Source: an uncultured Anaerolineae bacterium (GTDB lineage Bacteria > Chloroflexota > Anaerolineae > Aggregatilineales > Phototrophicaceae). Taken from it: a DNA stretch of 64,000 nucleotides. The stretch is from contig CALKJO010000016.1 in assembly GCA_937995825.1 (NCBI GenBank), positions 144,370 to 208,369 of the forward strand, in the 5' to 3' direction. Positions 17,364-24,985 of this stretch are shown here, in pieces. The position numbers and the translations under genes are program-made. A model generated the notes under the pieces. The model was not told where the DNA came from. It was given only the letters and a program-made list of their open reading frames with translations, and searched no databases. How positions within the stretch are numbered: the stretch's first letter is position 1; each line of letters begins with the position of its first letter.

Positions 17364-17397
17364 ATATTCGCCCGTGAAATTCAGCAGCTCAGGGATA

Positions 17398-17413
17398 TTG
17401 CATACGTATGCAA
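17398..17413. promoter_or_regulatory. Operator 2: palindrome TTGCATACGTATGCAA
   Basis: A 16-bp perfect dyad carrying the same 14-bp core as operator 1. It overlaps the predicted -35 element of the plus-strand promoter, so repressor bound here would block polymerase on that side. The pair of operators should control both arms of the divergent cluster together. Confidence 0.8.
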
Positions 17414-17426
17414 ATTATGTTATCGT
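17398..17426 (+). promoter_or_regulatory. Probable promoter for the plus-strand (SnoaL/ABC importer) operon
   Basis: TTGCAT (17398-17403) followed by 17 bases and TATCGT (17421-17426), matching the -35 and -10 consensus at 4 of 6 positions each. The -35 lies inside operator 2. The transcript would carry about 60 bases before the possible leader peptide. Confidence 0.5.
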
Positions 17427-17493
17427 AACTTCACAGATGGCACTTTTTGATAGATCAGCGCCAGCATTGACCAGCCGAACGCAGTGAGGATCG

Positions 17494-17538
17494 ATGCGCG
17501 CTCATCTGCTGGACTGGATGGCTGCGTTACGTAAATAA
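17494..17538 (+). CDS. Possible 14-residue leader peptide coupled to the next gene
   Basis: A short frame encoding MRAHLLDWMAALRK starts four bases after a GTGAGGA ribosome site. Its TAA stop overlaps the ATG of the following gene as TAATG, an arrangement that allows terminating ribosomes to restart. The following gene has no good ribosome site of its own at that ATG, which supports coupling. It may be a regulatory leader or simply a translational booster; a chance frame cannot be excluded at this length. Confidence 0.4.
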   Translation: MRAHLLDWMAALRK

Positions 17539-18653
17539 TGGGATTGATGATGACTAAAAAGACCGACCTGATCGCCACCGATGCGCAGGCTGTGCCAAGC
17601 CTGCACGACAGGGTCGATCTTCAATTCATGGGCGATGCGCCCGGACACCCGCGCCAGCGGATGGAGGGCTTCGACCCGAAATTCAGCGATATTGTCGATT
17701 ACATCATCCGCATCACCCATGAAATCTGGGAGGAAAAGGCGATTGGCAAGCTGTATGACTACTACGCCAACACCGTCCAGATTCACACGTCCGACGGCAC
17801 GATTCATGGGCGCGATGCAGTGCTTGCCGGGACAATGGCGACGCTGGCGGCTTATCCGGATCGGCGCTTAATCGGCGATGAGGTGATCTGGGGTGGCGAC
17901 GACCGAAGCGGCTTTTACTCCTCCCACCGCATCACGCACAAGGGGACGAATCGCGGTTGGTCGCAGTATGGCGCGCCGACTGGCAGGACGGTCAGCTATC
18001 GCGCCATTGCCGACTGCGTGTGCAAGCGCAACATGATCATCGAAGAATGGCTGATCCGCGACGAACTGACGTTGGTGCGCCAGCTCGGTCTCGATCCGGT
18101 TGAGACGGCGATCCGCATGGCGCGCAGGCAGGCGGACATGGGCGGCTTTGCCCACCTGAATACGGACGTGATCGGCGATGTCGAGCGCGGCATCGGTCAG
18201 CTTCCGCCGCCGATCATCCCCGCTGCCGAGTCGTTTGAGCCAGAGAACTTCATCCGGCGCATGATTCAGGATGTCTGGAATCGCCGGATGCTCAACACCG
18301 TCCGCGATTACTTCGCTGAGACAATTGTGCTGGAGTCGGCGTCGATGCGCCGTTTGTTCGGTCACAATGATTATCAGGCGTATGTGCTGTCGCTGCTCGC
18401 GCCTTTCCCCGATCTAGCGATCACGGTCGAGCATTTCTGCTGCATCGGGAGCGCCGCAGAGGGCTGGCGCACGGCGACGCGCTGGCGCATGAAAGGCACA
18501 CACACCGGCTACGGAATCTACGGCGAACCGACTGGAAAGCGCGTCAACTTGCTCGGCGTCAGCCAGCATCTCATTCGCGGTGAGAGAATCCTAAATGAGT
18601 GGACGCTGTTCGACGAATTTGCGCTGCTCAAACAGATTTACCGTCCGTCATGA
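17538..18653 (+). CDS. Tandem SnoaL-like (NTF2-fold) protein
   Basis: 371 residues with two SnoaL/NTF2-like alpha+beta domains. The first spans about 50-190 (DYIIRITHEIWEEK to LIRDELTLVRQLGLD), the second about 225-370 (FIRRMIQDVWNRRM to LFDEFALLKQIY). Each has the W-x-K or GT-H-G pattern of the polyketide-cyclase/ester-cyclase relatives (THKGTNRGWSQYGAPTG and MKGTHTGYGIYGEPTG). Such folds host isomerases, hydratases and epoxide hydrolases, so an enzyme acting on the imported substrate is likely, though the reaction is unknown. The ATG is coupled to a leader peptide; ATGs at 17547 and 17550 are alternatives. First gene of the plus-strand operon, with a second copy of the architecture at 22264. 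Confidence 0.75.
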   Translation: MGLMMTKKTDLIATDAQAVPSLHDRVDLQFMGDAPGHPRQRMEGFDPKFSDIVDYIIRITHEIWEEKAIGKLYDYYANTVQIHTSDGTIHGRDAVLAGTMATLAAYPDRRLIGDEVIWGGDDRSGFYSSHRITHKGTNRGWSQYGAPTGRTVSYRAIADCVCKRNMIIEEWLIRDELTLVRQLGLDPVETAIRMARRQADMGGFAHLNTDVIGDVERGIGQLPPPIIPAAESFEPENFIRRMIQDVWNRRMLNTVRDYFAETIVLESASMRRLFGHNDYQAYVLSLLAPFPDLAITVEHFCCIGSAAEGWRTATRWRMKGTHTGYGIYGEPTGKRVNLLGVSQHLIRGERILNEWTLFDEFALLKQIYRPS

Positions 18654-18750
18654 TCGCGGGCAGCTTTTGCGGAAAAGGTGGTGCATGTTCAATCTGAACA
18701 CACCTTTTTATCCTTGTTCATTGGTCTATTGGAAAGGAAAGGTTACCTGT

Positions 18751-20034
18751 ATGAAAACGTTTTTGATAGTTCTTGCTCTGCTGACCGTCCTCGTCGCGCC
18801 TGCGCTGGCGCAGGATACCGGAGGCTGCAATGTCCCGGCTCCTGCTCAGCCAACCTCAATCACGATGATCGGCTGGACGTTCCCGATCCTCGATTTTTAC
18901 GCTGCTGAAATCGCGGCGTGCAATGAAGTTCAGAACCTGAGCGTGACGACTCAGCTTCTGCAAAGCGCCGATGCGCAGGCGCAGATGCGGCTGGCGGCGT
19001 CTGGCGGCGGCGCATCGCCCTACGCCATCATCCACGGCAGCAACAACTTCATCAACGAAATGGCGGCACAGGGCTGGCTGCTGCCGCTCAACGATCTGAT
19101 CGAAGCCTATGCCGATCGCTATGATCTGGACGATATCGATGCTTCGGTGTTCGAAGCGGTGACCCAGGACGGCAATATCTACGGCGTGCCGATTGTCATC
19201 AATACGCAGTTTTTCTACTACAACAAGGACATCCTCGAAGCCGCCGGTGTTACGCCGCCGCAGACCTATGAAGACGTGATCGCCGCCTGCGAAGCGATGG
19301 ATGAAGCGGCGCTGGGGATCGATTTCTCGTTTGGCATGGTGCTGTCGGCGGGCTGGGCGTGGTCGCTGGAATGGTTCAACATCTACAGCGCGCTGGGTGG
19401 TGAGCTGTTCGATGAGAACAACCGCCCCGTGTTCAACAGCGAAACCGGCGTCGCTGCGGTCACGCTGCTCAATCGCGTGGTTGATGCCTGCCTGGGCGAA
19501 GATGGACTGCTGCTCTCCACCGATGACCTTCAGGCGGGCATCGCCAACGGCAGCATCGCCATGGGTCACATGTGGGCGAGCCGCGCCGCGATGATGGACA
19601 ACCCCGAACTGTCGGATGTCGTCGGGCTGATCGAATTCGCCCCGGCGCTTTACCCGGCTGAAGGCAGTCGGCGCGGCGCGATCCCGTGGGCGGATTATCT
19701 TGCCATCCCTGCCACAAGCGGCGTCGACCCGGAGCTGGCGTTCAGCATCATCATGGAAGCCGCCGATACGCAGTCGCAGACCGCCGCCACCGCGCTTGGC
19801 TTAGTGCCGCGTAACAGCGCCAGTGCCGCTGCCCCGCGCTATGCCAGCGCTGCCCTCCAGACCATCGCCGAAGGTGGACCCGTCGCGACCAATCCAGCGC
19901 GCGCTATTGCTGATGCCGCGCTCGGTCAGTTCCTGCCGATGGTCGCAGCCGGGCAGATGAGCGCGCAGGAAGCGCTCGATGCCGCCGCCGCGCGCTATCT
20001 TGAAGAGGCGACTGCGCAGGGCTTCATCCGCTAG
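18751..20034 (+). CDS. ABC transporter substrate-binding protein (sugar type)
   Basis: Exported binding protein of the family 1 (MalE/UgpB-like) class, 427 residues. The signal peptide is MKTFLIVLALLTVLVAPALA with cleavage before QDTGG, and no lipobox is present. Middle regions show GWLLPLNDLIEAYADRY, YGVPIVINTQFFYYNKDILEAAGV and the late GAIPWADYLAIPA, in the order expected for carbohydrate-binding members. A polypurine GGAAAGGAAAGG precedes the ATG at 18751; a longer frame to 18595 is rejected. Together with the two following permeases it brings in the unknown substrate of this cluster. No ATPase gene is near, so a shared MsmK-type ATPase is presumed. Confidence 0.88.
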   Translation: MKTFLIVLALLTVLVAPALAQDTGGCNVPAPAQPTSITMIGWTFPILDFYAAEIAACNEVQNLSVTTQLLQSADAQAQMRLAASGGGASPYAIIHGSNNFINEMAAQGWLLPLNDLIEAYADRYDLDDIDASVFEAVTQDGNIYGVPIVINTQFFYYNKDILEAAGVTPPQTYEDVIAACEAMDEAALGIDFSFGMVLSAGWAWSLEWFNIYSALGGELFDENNRPVFNSETGVAAVTLLNRVVDACLGEDGLLLSTDDLQAGIANGSIAMGHMWASRAAMMDNPELSDVVGLIEFAPALYPAEGSRRGAIPWADYLAIPATSGVDPELAFSIIMEAADTQSQTAATALGLVPRNSASAAAPRYASAALQTIAEGGPVATNPARAIADAALGQFLPMVAAGQMSAQEALDAAAARYLEEATAQGFIR

Positions 20035-20067
20035 GCAGCGCGCTGGATAAGCGGCTGATCCTTTCCA

Positions 20068-20111
20068 AAGCTCACCCCTGCCTCATCGCTGATGGGGGTG
20101 GGGGTGAGCTT
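20068..20111 (+). terminator. Long hairpin between binding-protein and permease genes
   Basis: An 11-bp perfect stem (AAGCTCACCCC with GGGGTGAGCTT) encloses a 22-base loop that itself pairs (CCTCATC with GATGGGG), giving a long interrupted stem. It begins 34 bases after the stop. No U-tract follows, so it is a candidate for transcript attenuation or 3'-end protection favouring the binding protein, as known for malE-malF. Confidence 0.55.
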
Positions 20112-20146
20112 CACAGGTTTCGTCACCATCGCAAAGGGCAACCTCA

Positions 20147-21013
20147 ATGACAAGGCGACAGTTCGCTTTTTTCGTGGCTCCCAGCGTGCTGACCATGGTG
20201 CTGCTGATGATTGTGCCGCTGTTCGCCTCGATCTGGCTGGGGATGCACTACATCACCTTCCGCAATGTCACAGCGCCGCAGTGGGTTGGGCTGGATAACT
20301 ATATCTACATGCTCAATGATCTGGAATTCTGGGGCGCGCTGCGTTTTACGCTGCTCTATATCCTGGTGACCGTGCCGACTCACATTCTGCTTGGGTTGTG
20401 TGTCGCCTTGCTGCTCGATCAGGTGCGCAGTTTTCGCGGCGTGTATATTGCGGGGACGCTGCTGCCCTTCATCGTCACGCCAGTAGTAGGGACGCTGGTC
20501 TTTCGCCAGATTTTCGACCGTTACGGGCTTTACCCTTATCTTCTGAATAATCTGTTTGGGATTAATTTCAATTTTTTTGCCCCGTCCAATATCGCCCTGC
20601 TGGTGTTTTTGCATGCCATCTGGTACATCACGCCGTTCGCAGTCGTCACGCTCTTTGCGGGTTTGCAAACCGTGCCGGAGGAGCCGCTCGAGGCCGCGCT
20701 TGTCGATGGCGCAAACTGGTTTCAGCGCCTCTGGTATGTCGTCCTGCCGCATCTGCGCAGTCTGTTCATCTTCATTGCGCTGGTGTCGATCATGGATGGC
20801 TACCGTGTTTTCGACAGCATCTTCGTGCTGACCAAGCAGAACCCGATCTACACTGAGATCAGAACGCTGATGTATTACAACTTTCAGGTGGCGGTGCAGT
20901 TTCAGAATCTGGGGCGCGCCAACGCCATGAGCGTGCTGACCGTCATCGGCATCTTCGTGATCCTGATCCCGTTTTTGTACATGACCTACAAGCAGCAGAT
21001 GGAGCGCCGGTAG
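20147..21013 (+). CDS. ABC transporter permease (MalF/UgpA-like)
   Basis: 288 residues, six predicted helices, of the sugar-type binding-protein-dependent permease family. The EAA loop reads EAALVDGANWFQRLWYVVLPHL around residues 185-206 and contacts the ATPase. AAGGG lies before the ATG. Forms a heterodimer with the next permease, whose ATG follows 1 base after this stop. Confidence 0.9.
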   Translation: MTRRQFAFFVAPSVLTMVLLMIVPLFASIWLGMHYITFRNVTAPQWVGLDNYIYMLNDLEFWGALRFTLLYILVTVPTHILLGLCVALLLDQVRSFRGVYIAGTLLPFIVTPVVGTLVFRQIFDRYGLYPYLLNNLFGINFNFFAPSNIALLVFLHAIWYITPFAVVTLFAGLQTVPEEPLEAALVDGANWFQRLWYVVLPHLRSLFIFIALVSIMDGYRVFDSIFVLTKQNPIYTEIRTLMYYNFQVAVQFQNLGRANAMSVLTVIGIFVILIPFLYMTYKQQMERR

Positions 21014-21014
21014 A

Positions 21015-22214
21015 ATGCACCGGGCAAAACGATCTTACGTCCGCTTTCTGATCCATCTGGCGCTCATCGTCTGGGTGATCTACAGCGTGACACCGTTCGT
21101 GATGTCGATCATCACCTCGTTACAGATCACCCGCGATGCCACCGCGCGCCAGCCGCGTTTCGTGCCTGCTTTCCTGGTTGAAAACAGCCTGCTCGTCGCC
21201 GTGATCATTGGCGTCATCATCATCGCCTTGTTCTTGTTCATGCGCGGTCGGGAGATCAGCGCGACGACTCCTGGACAATTCGCCGGGCTGGGGCTGGCGC
21301 TGGTGGTCATCGTCGGCGGCTTCCTGCTGCTGATCAGGGGCGTGGACGAGAGGCAGACCTTCATCCCGACAGGCGCAAACTATCTCAGCCTGTGGTTCAG
21401 CAGCAGCACGGCGGATTTCACGCCGATTGCCGTCATGGCGCTGATTCTGATCGCTGTGCTGGTCGTCGCTGGAGCCGGCGCGATGCGGCTCGGCGTCGCG
21501 CGGTCGTCGGTTTACCTGACGATTGCCGCTGTGATCGTGTCGTTCATCGCGTTTTTGCCCAACCTGATCCCGTTTGCGGAGTTTTACAGCTTCTTTCTTA
21601 ACAGCGTCATCGTGACCGCCGGCACGGTCGCGATCTCGATCAGCATCGGCTGTTTGGCGGGCTACGCGCTGGCACGCTACACCGGCTTTGCCAGCATCGT
21701 GCTGCTGTTCGGGGCGCTGGCGTTTCGCGCGCTGCCGCGCCTGGCGTTCATCCTGCCGTATTATTTCTTCGCCCAGCTTTCCGGCTTATATGACACGTAT
21801 TTTCTGCTGATCATCACGCTGGTGGCGATCAATCAGCCGTTCACGATCTGGATGCTGCGCAGTTTTTTCATGGAAATCCCGCATGAACTTGAAGAAGCCG
21901 CCATGATCGACGGCTGCAACCGGCTGACAGCGTTTCTGCGCGTCATCCTGCCGATTGCCTGGCCCGGCATTATCACCACGTCGCTGTTCACGCTGCTGCT
22001 AGCCTACAACGAATTTTTGCTAGCGCGCCTGCTGACCTCGACACTGTGGACGCTGCCCGTCGGCATTTCGCGCTTCACCAGCGGTGAGGATATCCGCCTG
22101 CTGCCGCTGGCGAATGCCAGCGCGGTGTCGATCACGATCCCGATCATCTTCATCATCATCTTTTTTCAGCGCAATCTGATCAAAGGGCTTGCCGGCGGCG
22201 CGATTAAGGGCTGA
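21015..22214 (+). CDS. ABC transporter permease (MalG-like) with extra membrane segment
   Basis: MalG/UgpE-type permease. The C-terminal half is standard: FLNSVIVTAGTVAIS, SIGCLAGYALARY, and the EAA loop EEAAMIDGCNRLTAFLRVILPIAWPG near residue 295. The protein has 399 residues instead of the usual 270-290. The extra stretch, about residues 50-185, lies between the first helix and the FLNS region and contains four additional hydrophobic segments (for example ENSLLVAVIIGVIIIALF and FTPIAVMALILIAVLV). No frameshift is seen. It pairs with the permease encoded just upstream. Confidence 0.85.
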   Translation: MHRAKRSYVRFLIHLALIVWVIYSVTPFVMSIITSLQITRDATARQPRFVPAFLVENSLLVAVIIGVIIIALFLFMRGREISATTPGQFAGLGLALVVIVGGFLLLIRGVDERQTFIPTGANYLSLWFSSSTADFTPIAVMALILIAVLVVAGAGAMRLGVARSSVYLTIAAVIVSFIAFLPNLIPFAEFYSFFLNSVIVTAGTVAISISIGCLAGYALARYTGFASIVLLFGALAFRALPRLAFILPYYFFAQLSGLYDTYFLLIITLVAINQPFTIWMLRSFFMEIPHELEEAAMIDGCNRLTAFLRVILPIAWPGIITTSLFTLLLAYNEFLLARLLTSTLWTLPVGISRFTSGEDIRLLPLANASAVSITIPIIFIIIFFQRNLIKGLAGGAIKG

Positions 22215-22263
22215 TCGTATTCAACTTGTTGATTCTCTCAACATGAGAGGTGAACTCATCCCT

Positions 22264-23346
22264 ATGAATGCCTATTCATCCATCGATCAAAGCCATAACC
22301 TCACCAACAAGCGCCGTTTGCTTACCATCATGGAGGCACTGACGACCGCGCCGCTGGCTTCGCTGCATGACGCCGTGCGCGATGGCTATCATCCAGACGC
22401 GCAGGTCAATGTCACGCATCCCCTCAATGCATTGAATGGGCTGGATGCGGTCGTGTCGCGCTGGTGGCAGCCGCTGCGCCATGCTTTGCCGGATGTGGAA
22501 CGGCGGGACTACATTGTCGCAGGCGGGCGCTGTCGCGACGCCGACTGGGTCGGCTGTCTGGGGCATTACGTCGGAACATTCGCGTATGACTGGCTCGACA
22601 TCCCTGCAACACGCGGCGTGGTGGCGGTGCGCTTCGCCGAGGGACACGCCCTGCGCGATGGCAAAATCATCACCAGCTATGTCTTCATCGACTTTTTAGA
22701 CCTGATGCATCAGGCGGGCTTTCACCCACTCGCCCCCAGCCTGGGGCGCGAGATGCACTGGCTGCCACCTGCTACGCTCGACGGGGTGCTTCTGACGCCG
22801 CAGGAGGAGGATCGGTCACGGCGCAGTATTGAGCGTGTGCTGGCGATGCAGGCTGCGCTTGGTCTGTACAACGGCAAGCCGCCCACCCGCGAAGTCCTCG
22901 ATCTAATGGGCATGGTCGATCACTGGCATCCAAATTTCATGTGGCACGGACCCGCTGGTATCGGCACGACGCGCGGTCTGCGCGGCTTTGAGGACTATCA
23001 TCAGATTCCGTTTTTGGCAGCGTTCCCAGATCGACGGGGCGACCCCGCTGTCGGTCATTTCATCAGCATCGGCGACGGTGACTACGCTGTGACCGGTGGT
23101 TGGGGTTCGCTGCAAGGAACCCACACCGGAAATGACTTTCTCGGCATGGCGGCGACCGGCAAACGCATTCATATGCGCGTCATGGATTTTTACCGCTGTG
23201 ACGAACAGACGATTGTCGAAAACTGGGTTCCCATCGATATTCCGCACATTCTGCTGCAAATGGGCGTCGATATCTTCGGGCGGATGCGCCATCAATTCCG
23301 TCAGCGCGATCCTATTCGCGTCAGCGAATGGCTGCTGCGATCCTGA
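22264..23346 (+). CDS. Second tandem SnoaL-like protein
   Basis: About 360 residues with two SnoaL/NTF2-like domains, the first about 20-165 and the second about 185-345 (IDFLDLMHQAGFHPL ends the first; HWHPNFMWHGPAGIGT begins the core of the second). WGSLQGTHTGNDFLGMAATGKRIHM is the second domain's GTHxG motif. The architecture matches the gene at 17538 although the sequences differ clearly, so the two may act on successive intermediates. AGAGGTG is 12 bases before the chosen ATG, longer than usual; ATG 22243 is possible. Last gene of the plus-strand operon. Confidence 0.72.
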   Translation: MNAYSSIDQSHNLTNKRRLLTIMEALTTAPLASLHDAVRDGYHPDAQVNVTHPLNALNGLDAVVSRWWQPLRHALPDVERRDYIVAGGRCRDADWVGCLGHYVGTFAYDWLDIPATRGVVAVRFAEGHALRDGKIITSYVFIDFLDLMHQAGFHPLAPSLGREMHWLPPATLDGVLLTPQEEDRSRRSIERVLAMQAALGLYNGKPPTREVLDLMGMVDHWHPNFMWHGPAGIGTTRGLRGFEDYHQIPFLAAFPDRRGDPAVGHFISIGDGDYAVTGGWGSLQGTHTGNDFLGMAATGKRIHMRVMDFYRCDEQTIVENWVPIDIPHILLQMGVDIFGRMRHQFRQRDPIRVSEWLLRS

Positions 23347-23651
23347 GAAAAAACGTGGCATCCGCAAGTGAGGTGAACGCACTGAGATGCAAAGCGGCGG
23401 CGGGCTGATTGTCAACATCTCAAACTGTTCTTGCGTTAAACTGACGGGGATAGTGCTTGTGGTGGATGACCTTGATCGGGTTTCTCCTTCCATGATGCAC
23501 TATCCGTCTCATTTTTCAAAAGTCTCAATCCGTTCTAGCTCAACCGAATTCAATACACTACCCTGGGCGTCACCTGAATTGTCTTGCAGCACAAAATTAT
23601 GTATGATCGCGTTTAGCATAGGGGCGGCGCGCCTGTCAGCGGAGGATAGAG
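23347..23651. other. 305-base intergenic region with a short SDR-like fragment
   Basis: More AT-rich than the flanks. A short frame from 23387 begins MQSGGGLIVNIS, which looks like the core strand of a short-chain dehydrogenase and then breaks down, so it may be a relic. The last 15 bases hold the GGAGG ribosome site of the next gene. No good promoter match or terminator was seen. Confidence 0.35.
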
Positions 23652-24404
23652 ATGGGATTCAAAGAGATTGCGGAGCGGATGAAAAGCCTGCGCAGTGAGC
23701 GCGAAGCGCAGACGGCGCAAGCCCGCAGCGTCGATCATGACGAGTCCTTCCGCATCCGCGCCAAGATGATCGGCGTATTGCTGCGCGATGCGCGCGTCCA
23801 TGCCGGACGCACGCCCGAACACTGTGCGGCGCTGCTGAATGTCGCGCCGGAGGTGATCGAAGCATGGGAATATGGCGACGATGTGCCGTCGCTGCCGCAG
23901 TTGGAGCTGCTGGCGTATTATCTAGATGTGCCGGTCAGCCATTTCTGGGGTAATCAAACGCTGGAAGCGCAGCGGCAGGATCACACGCGCATGAAAGAGG
24001 AATATATGGCGCTGCGCGACCGGCTGATCGGCGCGCTGCTGCGGCAGGCGCGCGAAGATCACGGGCTGACCGTCGAGGCAGTCGCGCGGGCGAGCGGGAT
24101 TGCGGCAGACGAGATCGTCCGGTACGAATTGGGTGAAGTCCCGCTGCCGATGCACAAGCTGACCGTGCTTGCCAACGAGGTACGCAAGAACCCGGATTAC
24201 TTCCTGGACAGCAGCAGCCGGCTGGGTGAGCTGCTGGCGATCCGCGAGGCGTGGAAATATTTCTCGACGATGCCGGAGGATGTGCGGCGGTTTGCCGCGA
24301 ATCCGCTCAATGTCGGCTTCATGGAACTGGCGATGATGCTCAGCACAATGCCGACCGAGCGGCTGCGGCGGATGGGCGAGAGCATCCTCAATATCACAAT
24401 GTAA
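23652..24404 (+). CDS. Tandem helix-turn-helix (XRE-like) protein
   Basis: 250 residues with two Cro/C1-type helix-turn-helix domains. The first is about residues 37-100 (IGVLLRDARVHAGRTPEHCAA with VPSLPQLELLAYYL), the second about 120-185 (LIGALLRQAREDHGLTVEAV with LPMHKLTVLANEV). The C-terminal helical part, from FSTMPEDVRRFAANPLN, is of a kind often following such HTH units. GGAGG lies 8 bases before the ATG. It precedes a TPR protein and the envelope-type genes, so it may regulate them; target sites are not evident. Confidence 0.8.
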   Translation: MGFKEIAERMKSLRSEREAQTAQARSVDHDESFRIRAKMIGVLLRDARVHAGRTPEHCAALLNVAPEVIEAWEYGDDVPSLPQLELLAYYLDVPVSHFWGNQTLEAQRQDHTRMKEEYMALRDRLIGALLRQAREDHGLTVEAVARASGIAADEIVRYELGEVPLPMHKLTVLANEVRKNPDYFLDSSSRLGELLAIREAWKYFSTMPEDVRRFAANPLNVGFMELAMMLSTMPTERLRRMGESILNITM

Positions 24405-24428
24405 CGGAGAAGAGGATAGGGACGGGAG

Positions 24429-24974
24429 ATGAGCCTCAGCGCGCAGGAAGCCCAAGAGCAGGGCATCAAGCTGTTCGGACAGAAAGAGTATGAGGCGGCG
24501 GCGCGGCTGTTTCAGCAGGCGCAGGAGCTGTATACGGCGGAAGGCAAGCCGGACATGGCGGCGGAGATGATGGTCAATGCGGCGCTGGTGCATCGCGCGT
24601 TGGGCGAGCATCAGCCGGCGCTCGACCTGATGCAGCAGGCGCTTGTCGTCTTTCAGGAAGCGAGCGATGCCCTGCGCGCTGCTAAAGTCCTGGGCAACAT
24701 GGGCGGCGTCTATTCGGCGCTGGGAGACAAGGAGCGGGCGTACAACTGCTATCGCCAGGCGGCGGATGTCTTCCACGAACTGGGCGAGAAGAAGCTGTAT
24801 GGCGAAACGCTGCTAGCGATGAGCCAGCTTCAGATGAAGGAGGGCAAGATCGGGATCGCCGCCGCGACCTATGAGGCGGGACTGAGCGAGATCGGCGAGC
24901 TGACGCCGAGTCAGCGGCTTCTGAAGGGCTTGATCGGCATCCGCAACCGCCTGACTGGGACGAAAAGCGACTGA
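24429..24974 (+). CDS. TPR-repeat protein
   Basis: 181 residues made of about four tetratricopeptide-like helical pairs, for example QEQGIKLFGQKEYEAAARLF (residues 9-28), VNAALVHRALGEHQPALDLM and VLGNMGGVYSALGDKERAYN with the typical Gly/Ala/Leu pattern. It has no signal peptide or membrane helix and should act as a cytoplasmic protein-protein adaptor. It follows the HTH gene by 24 bases, suggesting a common transcript. Confidence 0.8.
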   Translation: MSLSAQEAQEQGIKLFGQKEYEAAARLFQQAQELYTAEGKPDMAAEMMVNAALVHRALGEHQPALDLMQQALVVFQEASDALRAAKVLGNMGGVYSALGDKERAYNCYRQAADVFHELGEKKLYGETLLAMSQLQMKEGKIGIAAATYEAGLSEIGELTPSQRLLKGLIGIRNRLTGTKSD

Positions 24975-24985
24975 GCCTCCCCGTT

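Noticed and set aside
20068..20111. Full Rho-independent terminator
   Set aside because: Strong stem but no U-tract, and the permease genes downstream have no obvious promoter of their own.
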